Source of the DNA: Archilochus colubris
Taxonomy: Eukaryota > Chordata > Aves > Apodiformes > Trochilidae
Direction: 5' to 3'
Assembly: GCA_023079485.1 (NCBI GenBank)
Contig: CM041090.1
Location: forward strand, 2,771,180 to 2,835,179
Length of the DNA: 64,000 nucleotides
Position 1 is the stretch's first letter; each line of letters opens with the position of its first letter. Under the pieces are notes generated by a model. The model did no database searches, was not told the origin of the DNA, and saw only the letters and a program-made list of their open reading frames with translations. Both the position numbers and the translations under genes were made by a program. Below are positions 49,201 to 61,200 of the stretch, piece after piece.

Positions 49201-52200
49201 ACCAATTTCTCACAGCAATGATAGATGTCAAAATTGAATATTTGGATTCGAGATCATCTTCCTCCCTGCATATTTGTATATTCATTCACCTACCAGATTT
49301 AATGTTGGACTTACCTATGAATGTTTAAGGCAGCATAGCAAATGGGCTCACTCTTTTTTTGTGCATTTATTTGTGAGACCACATGCCTATCCCTGGGTCT
49401 TTAATAGCATCAAACTTCTTAGCAAGTTGCAGTGAAATCTGATGGATAACTAGGAATCTCTGAGATAAGAGGTCTCTCTAATTTACATGAAAATGGGCTA
49501 CTGAACATTCAGAGAAAGGCCTGAGAAAACTGAGAAAAGAGAAGTTAATGTTAATTTGCTCAACACTCTTGGGGACATCTCTCAGCCAGCCCATGTGCAG
49601 CTACCAACCAAGCAGAGCAGGGGCTGTTCCACCTCCTGTCCATCCAAACTTATAATTATTTTCCTATAAAGTAGTTATATGGGACTTCCTTATATTAATC
49701 ACTGCTTACATCCAAGGATCTAATTTTTTTCACAAATAGCAATAAAGTCCTGACCACTAGATGGTTTCCTACAATTCAGGGAAATGTGGTATAGAGAAAT
49801 GAGATAAACCAGGTGCCTCGAATTGCCAGTGAGTGGGTGTGAGCCCACCTGTGCCTGATTAGGACAGGCCCCTATTGGGCATGAGCAAGACCAGGGGGCC
49901 AATAAAGGTGGGACACACACCCGCAGAGAAAAGCTCAGCTCACTCTGGTGTGAGGCATGGAGAGGCCAGCAGCTCGTCGAGCCTCTGGAGCAAGAAAGGC
50001 TCTTCCTGCTACACTTCTACCCTGGAAGAGCTGTGTGGTGGCTGGAGTCCTGGAAGAGACCAGCAGCTCGTCGAGCTTCAGGAGCAAGAATGGCTCCGTC
50101 CCGCTACAATGTGGTGTCCTCAAACTATCAGAGGTCAAACATGCCTTTCAGTATGGAGCTACATATTCAGCTATTCTACTAGTCTTTGTCATCTAAATTA
50201 CTCTGCAGGGAAAATAAGTAACAAACCCTCTGAGCTAGATTCAGAAAAGCTTTCTTCAGCCCTGTGTAGATGAAAAGTTTGTTCATGCCCTTCCCATCCT
50301 GTCTTTGTCTTCCCTAACGTGCTGAGCACATCATCTTCTGCCTCTATAAGGTCTCAAAACAGAGATGTTCCTAATCCTGTAACTCTGTTCACAGAATATT
50401 CTTGAGATGAAAGTCTATGATGAAAATGCAGTCATTGAAGACAACCTCCTCTTCACTGTCCTCTTTGATGTTGCTAAAATCCAGCTTGGAGAAACTGTTC
50501 GCTTGTTTTTTCAGCTGGATCCAAAGGTGAGGAATAAAACTGCCTTGCTCACAGGTAGGAAATATATTTTGGTGTTACCTCCTCAATCATGTCTTGAATA
50601 CAACTGTAGGTGGGAGACCTTGGTTTGTACTTTATGTGCCCTTCCAAACCTTGTTTAGAAAAGTGGACAAGCCTTACCTTGCTACTTTGGACATAATCCT
50701 GAAGATTTTTACAAGATCCTCAATCCTTTTAGCAGGGCATGTCTGGCACCAGAATTTCCATTTTAAATCTTTCTTCACTTGCTCAAATAGGTTTTGAAGG
50801 ACAGAAAAGGCTTCATTACCATTGCACAAGGTTTCTCTGTTAGAATTTCTTTTCCTGTGACCAGAATCTGTCACTTTGGGCATCCTCTGGCACAGGTGTT
50901 GGAGTATTCACTCAAAAACTTGATACCTTGCCTTGCAAGTCTTTTGTGTATACCTGAATATAACACAAAGGTTCATGCTGATGTGCTGAAACCCATTGAT
51001 GGCCAATTACTGAAACTATCTTCTTACTTCAAGGTGCCTAATTTCATACCTGATGACTTCAACATGGGATCTGGGTGTCTGATTTAGGCACTTATATACA
51101 TATGCTAATTTCAATGACTTTTCTTATAGCTTATGTGCTGGTATTCAGCTCTGTGATCATATTGGCAGGCAGTCTATGGTCTTCTGGTAATGTTACCTAG
51201 AAAAAAACCCAAGGCTTTAGACAGTTTTAAGAATAATAATTGAAAACCATAGCTAGTGAAAAAGAAAATATATAATATTATAATTAATTGATCTTTTACA
51301 GACACAAGAGGTGCTGGAGGTTGAGTTTGCATCAGAGAGCATGTGAGTAAAGCCCATAAAGGACTGAGGAAATCTGCTTTGCAAAAGCAAGAAAACACAT
51401 GCTAAAATTTTGGAATAATCTAGTTTAAAACACTCAGCATCACAGCAGCAACTGGTGCTTATCAAGCTAGTTACATATTGGCTAAAACACACTCTGTTCC
51501 TTATCTATCATTAATTTATTAATTTATCCCATTAATAGCTGGAAGAGGAAGAAGGATAATAGAACCATAGCCATTGTGCTTATTACTGCTGCTGTTCACC
51601 ATTATCACTAAAAAAAAATTAGGAAGCCACATTTCAGATGCCTCCCAAAATTAAAAATAAGTGACATATTTGATACCATGCTGGACATGGCAACCTTCAA
51701 GGGAAGCATTATCCATTGCTGTTCACTTAGGGATACATCTAGGTCATATCAGTTCTAATTGCATTTTTTTTCCCTCTCTTTCAGTCCAGTCCCTCCTGAA
51801 AAGCTTGTCACTAATGGTGTATTAGTGGTAATTTCAAACTATTTCCTTCTATGTTTTCATGTTAGTGATGGGAGTGGTGAACCTGGCAGATGCCCCAACA
51901 CCTCACTGCAGGCAGGACTGAAGGAAAAGGAGATGGGGGGTTGGACACTGTTGGACACTGTCCCCAGCAGTCCCTGGGGATCCTCAGAGACCTCTCCACC
52001 AGCCACTTGGCAAAGCCTGAATTGCTCTTTAATTGACTTATTGCCTCTGCATCATTCCCTCAGGGGACTTCTCTTAGGGCCCTTTCCTGGCCATCCTATT
52101 TTCCCAGGCTCCATAGGATGACATGAAAGTGGCTTTCTCAGCTGTCCCCTGGTTAGTGGAGGTAGCACCTGGCTGTGCAGCAGCCCTATGATTTGATCAA

Positions 52201-55200
52201 CCCACCACCTACTCTTGGGGGGCATCAGCAAACTCCTTTTCCCTCCCTGGTTATTTCCCCTTCCAGTCCTGCTCCCAAGGATGGAACAAAGAACCTCAGC
52301 CATTTTTTTCCTGAAACCTGGCACATCTTCAGAATACCAAGTTTTTTCTCTTATTAGTGTAGCAAACATAGGGTAGTCACTTTTCCAGACCCTAGGGACA
52401 CAGGTGACCAGAGATAGGTAGTAGAGAAGTGACTCAGATTTGGCATGTGTTGTGTATTTGATTCCCCTCTTGTTCATTCTTGCTACAGTCTCGTGAAATT
52501 TCCTGCTTGGAAGTCCTAGTGGACAATAGGAAGATGAAGAAAGAACCTTCAGGTTAGACTTTAAACCAGAAACAAAAAATTTTACTCTATGATAAACTAA
52601 AAATGTCTCTTTTTTTTGGTCATTTTCTTACACATAGATCCAATAACTATAGTGTGCCTATGCTTGCTAACTATAAAACCTGGACTTAAAAATTAAAGTG
52701 GATTATTAGAGTGCTAATGAGAATGATTAGTGCTGTGATATAGAAGCAAACATGTATTTCTATCACAGCAATTTGCATTTTGCCCGATTTGCCTATATGT
52801 CTGAGTTTTAAAAACAACTACTGCTGTTTTATAAGCTTAGAAGCTCTTTGTTTTGTTTTTTCTTCCTGTAATGTTTGGATAAATAAAGCCTGAGAGCATT
52901 GCTTTAAAGGATGGTTAAATGCTCTGTATATTAAAATGGTAATTTTTGAATGAGTGTTTAACTTCTCTGTGTGCACTTGTGCATTTTTTTTTAATTTTAG
53001 AGAAGGATTTTGTATTTTCTGTGAAGGGATCTTATGAAGAGAGCCAGACCCTGTCACTGGGCTCTTCCCAGGTACCTGTGGAGCCCCTGCACTTCCATTA
53101 CATCAAGTACAGCCCATCAGATCTGCAGCTGGCTCTAGCAGAGCAGCAGCCTCACTCCTGCTCGGTATGTGATTATCAGGTTGAGGGAGGGCAGTAAGCT
53201 CATGGTTTTCCATAATTAACTGAGGCAGATGGAAAAAAAATTGTATTTTGTATTAAAAGCCATCTTTGGTGATCTTCTCCGGAAGAGAACTGTACCTCCT
53301 AAGATGCCTAAACATTGGATGCCAACTTGGAAACTTCTGGATGTGTACATTAAATATTTTTCTACATTATAATTTGCTTTTCAGTGTCCCTCTGGTAAAG
53401 AGAAAACAGATTGCCATGCATCCCTCACTATTCCACTGGATTCACTTCCCTTCAAGGAGAAAGTAACAGTTGCAAAGGTGATTGATCCCAGCTTTTTAGA
53501 ATAAATGAGAATTTATGGACCAAAGGTCAGTGGACACAAGTAAACCAGATCATTGTGAAGATATATACATATATATATATACATACACACACACACATGT
53601 ATATATACAACTGCTAGTGCCCTTACATTCCCAGCAAGGAGGGTTATGGATCTGTACATTCTCATATGAACAGAGTAGGACTGAAAACCAAAGCCAGATT
53701 TTTTGGCAACTAATGTGGGTCAGAGCAAATGAAAATGATGAGGCAAGTCAGGGCATGCTGGCAGAACTAGTGTTTACAGTATACTGCTCTGTGCATCTTT
53801 AGTATAACACAATTTAAAGAAAATAAAGTGGATTTGTGGAAGTTTTAAAAGGTTGATGGGTTTTCTGATTGTTAATGGCTTTGTGGCTCCTACATCACTC
53901 TTAGAAAAGCTGAATGACTTGAAAGCTGATGGAAAAGAGAGGACCTAAAATTACCTCCAGGGTTTATACTGTGATTTTCTTTCCTAGGATGAAACAATCA
54001 ATTTACTTGTGAAGTCAAATGACTGGTAAGAAATTATGTATTTGGCTTTTGTGGTTGTTAGAGAAAAAAAATGTTGTCTAGCTTTTTTGTCTTCCTATCT
54101 TTCACTGTATCTAAGGGAGAAAGTATTTATTAATCAATTAATCAAAGTATAATTAATCAATGATTACTTTTATCCCTATTTACTCTCTGTTTACCCATGC
54201 CCAGAGGGTGAATTTTGTTAGCAGTGCTGGGTGAAACTTTGTGTTATGACATTAGGCAGGAGTTCAGTTTGGATGGGGAGAATAATCTTTTCTGGCTGCA
54301 AAAATCCATAGAGCTACAAGTTTAGAAAGAGGTGGTTATCCCTCACTTTCCTTACTTATAAGGAATGCCACATATTGGTATTTATTAAACCTGGAGGTCT
54401 CCAGACATCAAATCCTAAATATTCCACTGGTTATGGAATTTAGATATTTACAGTATTTACATATGGACTGTAGTATTTATGTTAGACACTTCTTGAAAGT
54501 CAGTGTAGTAATAAATATTTTGGGTTTTTTGTTTTGTTGAGGTTTTTGTTTGTTGTTGTTTTTTTTATATATATAAGATTTTACAACTTTTTAACTTTCT
54601 CAACCTTTTCTCTATCTTCTCTATGCTATCTGTGATATGCTCTTGTGAGGCCATAATAGCAGGTTTTCTAAGCCTAATATTAGAGGTTTGAAGCTTGTCA
54701 GCATGAGTCCAGACATTATTTATAAGTGATTGTGCATATCCTATTTAACCCTGGACTTTGTTTGAGGTCAAAAAATTTAGATGTCCGCTTGGAGTTTGAT
54801 CTTTGTATGGAGGAGAAAAATTTTCTACAGAAACGGAGGAAGTTTGTGGCCTCTGCTCTGAAAAAAGCCCTTAATTTAAAGAAAGACCTACAAGACCATG
54901 AGGTATGTGGAACCCCGCAGGGACTGGAATGTGTTGTGGAACAGGAATGTTATGTTTGTAGCTGTTCACATATTTTTCTTTAACTTGCCCTGATATACCC
55001 AGTGCTTCATATAAAGCATTAAGAAATGTTTAGATCATAGAATCATAGAATTGGCTGGGTTGGAAGGGACCTCAGAGATCATCAAGTCCAACCCTTGATC
55101 CACTCCTACTGTGGTTCCCAGCCCATGGCACTGAGTGCCACGTCCAGGCTCTTTTGAAATATCTCCAAGAATCCACTACTTCCCTGGGCAGCCCATTCCA

Positions 55201-58200
55201 GTGTTTGATCACCCTCTCCAGAAAGAAATTCTTTCTGATATCCAACCTAAACCTCCCCTGGCACAACTTGAGACCCTGCCCTCTTGTCTTGCTGAGAGTT
55301 GCCTGGGAAAAGAGCCCAACTCCCCCCTGGCTCCAACCTCCTTTCAGGGAGTTGGAGAGAGTGATGAGGTCTCCCCTGAGCCTCCTCTTCTCCAGCCTCA
55401 ACACCCCCAGCTCCCTCAGCCTCTCCTCACAGGATCTGTGCTCGAGTCCCTTCACCAGCCTGGTTGCCCTCCTTTGGACCTGCTCCAGGACCTCAATCTC
55501 CTTCCTGAGCTGAGGGGCCCAGAACTGGACACAGGACTCAAGCTGTGGCCTCACCAGGGCTGAGCACAGGGGCAGAATCCCTTCCCTGGACCTGCTGGCC
55601 ACGCTGTTTCTGATCCAGGCCAGGATGCCATTGGCCTTCTTGGCCACCTGGGCACACTGCTGGCTCATGTTCAGCTTCCTGGCAATCCAGACTCCCAGGT
55701 CCCTTTCTGCCACTCTGTGCCCAGCCTGGAGCTCCCCATGGGGTTGTTGTGTTGAACCTCATCCCGTTGGAATCATCCCAACTCTCCAGTCTGTCCAAGT
55801 CCCTCTGCAGAGTCCTCCTGCCTTCCAGCTGATCCACACACCCCCTCAGCTTAGTGTCATCTGCAAACTTGCTGATGATGGACTCAATCCATCCAAATGG
55901 TGATGATGGACTCAATCCAAACAATGGAAGAGCCTGGGTAGCATCAAACACACTTCCTACATATACTTCCTCAGAAAACAGAATGCCATAAATCCATAAA
56001 GCAATTTCCCTGCCTTTTTTCTTTTTTTTTTTTTTCATATGGGAATTACAGACCTGGATAGTCCTACTCTCTTACCCAAGCATTCAGTCACCAATATTTC
56101 CTTGATGCAATTGCCTGGAAATATGTTTGGGAAATGTCATTTGACTCCTCTCAGTAGGTTTCTTGAAGGAATTTGTCTTTCTTTACACTATTTAGATTTC
56201 CAGGAAATTGGGCTTTGTGGTTCATCACTGCAATTGTATTCCCTGGGTACTTTATAGAAAATGTAATCTAGTTATTATATTTGACTTAAAAAAGAGGATG
56301 AGCTGTGCTCATTCTCAAATTAGAGCTCTCATAAGATGATTTACCACGAAGGCAAATGCAGTCTGATAGAATGCAGTCTGATATGGCCTGAAACAACTTA
56401 TTTTGAGCTTTTTTGGTAAGCCAGCATGTAAAAATCTGGAAGAAAAATTGACTGATTTTGATTTAAAAAGTAAAAAATAATTAACAATTTTTAATTTTTT
56501 TTAAATTATTATCTTTCTGTGCTAAATACCAGCTTCTCACCTTTTTCTCCTCTGCCTGGGAAAATGGTGAAGTTCTGGAATTTCCTGTGGGACCAAAATG
56601 CTTCAATGCACTCAGATCTGATTAAGTGTGCTGATAAACTTAAGTGTTGATTATCACTGCTGTGTTGACATTTGAACAGGTACCAGTTGTAGCAGTCATG
56701 ACAACAGGAGGTGGCACCCGAGCACTGACATCTCTGCTGGGCAACCTGTTGGGTCTTCAGAAGCTGGACCTCTTAGATGCTGTTTCATACATCACTGGGT
56801 CATCTGGCTCAACATGGTAAGGAGACCCTGAACAAAGACAATTCCTCACCTTGATAGTCTGGTATGTGAGGAGATTCATCCTCTTAGTTTTGGTAAAGAA
56901 ATGCTTTAGACTTGAGTATTTTTATTGCTGCACTAGGAACACATTGCCTGAGCCTCGTAACTGCTCATGGGGAACACTATTTTCTGTGACCTTTTTTTTC
57001 AAATCTAGGATCTTGCCTACTAAATAACCCCAGTGCAAATCACAGCCTTGTACAGAAAGCACAGAGATGCTTTTAGCAAGTCCTCATGTTTCTCTAGGGA
57101 CTTGAGGGGTCCTTTAGTAAAAAAAAAAATTTTTTTCTCTTACCTAGAAATCCACACAGAGATGTTTTAAACGAATCATAGAATCGTCTGGGTTGGAAGG
57201 GACCTCTGAGATCATGAAGTCCAACCCTTGATCCACTCCTGCTGCAGTTCCCAGCCCATGGCACTGAGTGCCACATCCAGTCTCTTTTGAAATATCTCCA
57301 GACACGGAGAATCCACTACTTCCCTGGGCAGCCCATTCCAATGTCTGATCACCCTCTCCCCAAAGAAATTCTTTCTAATATCCAACCTAAACCTCCCCTG
57401 GCACAACTTGAGACCCTGCCCTCTTGTCTTGCTGAGAGTTGCCTGGGAAAAGAGCCCAACCCCCCCCTGGCTCCAACCTCCTTTCAGGGAGTTGTAGAGA
57501 GTGATGAGGTCTCCCCTGAGCCACCTCTTCTCAGGCTGAACACCCCCAGCTCCCTCAGCCTCTCCTCATAGGGTCTGTGCTCGAGTCCCTTCACCAGCCT
57601 GGTTGCCCTCCTTTGGACCTGCTCCAGTACCTCAATCTCCTTCCTGAGCTGAGGGGCCCAGAACTGGACACAGGACTCAAGCTGTGGCCTCACCAGGGCT
57701 GAGTACAGGGGCAGAATCCCTTCCCTGGACCTGCTGGCCACACTGTTCCTGATATAGGCCAGGATGCCATTGGCCTTCTTGGCCACCTGGGCACACTGCT
57801 GGCTCATGTTCAGCTTCCTGGCAATCCAGAGCTGAACCTCAGTTTGTTCATGTGATGCAGTCCTTAAATCCAAGTGGAAAAATCGAAACCATGGACTTTC
57901 TTGTACTTCCTATGTACTTTCAATGTACTTCTTTTCTTTCCCCCAGGGCCATGTCACATTTGTATCAGAGCACTGACTGGTCACAAAAAAACCTGTCTGG
58001 ACCAATTGGTGAAGTCCGCAGACATATGACCAAGAGCAAGCTGAGCTGCTTTTCCTTGGAGAGCTTCAAGTACTATGACAAAGAGCTAAAGCTCCGGAAG
58101 CAAGAGGGATACCAGATCTCTAGTGTTGATCTTTGGGGGCTTCTGCTGGAAAAAGCATTAAGTGATGGGGTAGTGTGTCTGTCTTTTCCCTAACAGCTGA

Positions 58201-61200
58201 TGAATACTATAGTATGGCAAATGAAACTCCAGGGACTGGTGCTAGCCTGAGAGTGTGTCAGCATTTTCTAGCAGATGATTTCTGCTGACTAACAAAGGGG
58301 ATCTGTCCCCGTGTATCACTCAACAAATAATTAGCAGCCCAAGAGGTATTTTGTAGAGCAGGAAACCTGTGTCTCCTACCAGTATGGCTATCTGAACATC
58401 TAACAACAGAATCCTACTCTTGGTTTCTTTTGCTCTGTTCCTTTATGTGAGAACTTAAGTAATACATGTAAAGTGGTTGCATTTACTGGGAAGAATGAGA
58501 GATCACTGTACCACAAAGTGTCCTACAGCTCACTGGTAATTCAATAAGCTTATGTGGATGTGTAGATGTTCAGATCACTCCCTGCATAAAAAAATATCTG
58601 GACACAAAATGAGTGGAGAGAATAAGAAAATGATGATGAAAACTGGTATATAATTTGCTGTAATCTTGCAAGCCCATACACCATGCCAAAACTGTCCCTT
58701 GGTTTACTCTTTCTGGTCAATTCACAGAGAAATAACCACAAACTCTCAGATGAACGACATGCATTGAATCAGGGCCAGAATCCTTTACCTATCTACATGA
58801 TCCTCAACATGAAAGAAGACTACAGCCTTTCAGAATTCAAAGGTGATGGCAAAAGTGAGCTGTATCTGGGCTTTCTTGGTGTTCAGATGATCTGCATTAT
58901 CAGTTTCTGCATTACCCACATCCCCTTGCACTACTGAGCCATAGCATTCATAAGTAGTTCCTCTTCCTCTTTAACTTCCACTTCATCTTCCATTTCTAGA
59001 CTCTGTGCCCAGGATCTGAGAGGAACCCATCTTCTGTGGGGCAAGAATATTTTGGGGGGTTGTGCTTAAGGGCAGCCAAGGTACTGTCGAGTCAGAGCCC
59101 TGGGTCAACATGTAGGGTTACTTAGGGTGACTTCTTTTGATACAAACCTCATTTATGTCCTCTCTGAAGAGGATCACTGGAAAACACAAGTTTGGGTAAC
59201 ATTACTGAGTGGCTGAAACCAGATGAATAATGATTCCTTACTCTGAGGAAGGCCAGTTTGTGTTCACCCAGCTGATAGGGTTTGCCCTGCAACTGCTTCC
59301 GAGTCATTTCAGAGCCCTTCGTGCAAGAAGATGGGCTAGGACTGAGATTTTAAAATCCTTTTTGTGCCTCTGCAGAATGGGTGGAGTTTACCCCTTATGA
59401 GGTTGGGTTTTTAAAATACGGAGCCTTCATCCGTGCAGAGGATTTTGGCAGCAAGTTCTTCATGGGTCGCCTGGTGAAGAAACTCCCTGAATCCCGCATC
59501 TGCTTCATGAAAGGTGATGTGCTCCATCAGGAATTGCTTTGAATTTGCTGTATTCTTAATATAAAACAGGTTCTGCATATTTCTACCAGTGTCCTGCAAC
59601 ACAGGAGGCTGAAGCAAAATGCCCAATACGTTGTTCTTCCCTCTGGCTGAATTCCTTGAACACTAGAGATGTGCTTAAAAATACTTGGGGGAAATTTCCA
59701 ATAACATTATTCACTGTTGCTTTTGTCTTGAATGGTCACTCACCTGCCTGAAGTTTCAGGGCTCTTTAAAGAGGCTAAGTTTATTTTGAACACTCCAGCA
59801 GCAGAATTGAGAGAGAAACATGATTGGTAGTATTCTAAACAATGTGTATTTTTGCTAGCATGATTAAATTGGTGAGTTTTGGAATTCTTGCTACCAGTAA
59901 GCCATGAAAGACAGAAATTTTTATGTACTTCTTGTTTTAGCTCTGCATGATGACAGAATTCTCTACCATGCTCCTTTGTGCACTGGCTCGCTGGGGTGAA
60001 GCTGCCTCCAAAAGAGTCCATTTGCCCTTACAATCTTGAACAAGAGATTTATTACACATAAATAAGCACAACACACAACGGGACACCCAGGATACCAGCA
60101 AGAACATGTACTTACATACTGAAAAATCCATATAAGCAGCAACACCATATCTTATCCCTCATTTGTTGTGCAAAGGAGTTGCACACCTCAGTGTGTAATG
60201 CAGAAGGAGTCCAGATTTGTAAATTTGTGAGAAAAAACTGGGCATGAGGGCAAACAATTGTGCTTAGCCTCCTTAGCTTAGTCGTCTCATAGCTTTCATG
60301 ACTATGTCTGGAGATTTTAGTGTTGTTACGAATTAAGAATAAGGTGTCTGAGGGAGAAGACTCAGAAGATACCACAGGATCCAAGATGATAAAATAGGTC
60401 TAAAAGTGGAAGTACAAATTAATGGAAGATTTTGCCACCGGTGACTCTGGAACACAATAGTTCAGGTGCAGCCACCAGCACTGGATGTACCAAATGAAGT
60501 ACATTGCAGAAGAAACCTATTTTCTTGTAGTCTTGTGTTAAAGCACCCTGTGCTGACTGCCAGAAGTAGGAGGTAGCTTGCAGAGCTAGATGGGACTTTG
60601 GAGCCTTCTTCTGAGAACTCCAGGCCTTCATTGTAGCTTTGCAATGATAGTGATGTGGTGTGGTCATTCCTGAGGTGGCCAGGCAGCCAACATAGCCATT
60701 CTGGGCTGAGGTCAGTGTTCTTACCTGTCCATCTCCAGTACCTGGGTCTATCTTTAGAAAGTACCTAGTGGATTGTTACAGCAATGTTGCCATCTAGTGA
60801 AAGGACATGTCATGCCCTCTTGCGTTGCAATAAGATGTACTATTTTTTTACCATGTTGTGGGATAAGCATAAAAGCTTTTCTGCTATTTCCAGCTCTGGG
60901 AGCCTAGTAAAAAAAAATCTCTCTTTCCTCATAATACTTATTTCAGGCACCATGAAAATTCAGTGCAAGAGGGTAGGGAAACATTGCTGTGCAGTTACAA
61001 CTAAGTCCTTGGAGATAATAGAGATAATAGAAGACATGAACAGTGTGGAACTCCTGGAGCACGGGGAGACAGAAGAGTTATTGAATGAGGGCACACCAAG
61101 TGAAGGCAGCAGGAATGAGAGGAGCTTCCTTCTCACAGCAGGACTGCACGGAGGATTCTCAAGCTGCAGGGAGATGAGGTTGTGCTGATGGAAACTGGCC

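Noticed and set aside
55072..55713. 213-codon minus-strand open frame as a host gene
   Set aside because: CR1 ORF2 C-terminal remnant ending in the CR1 tail.
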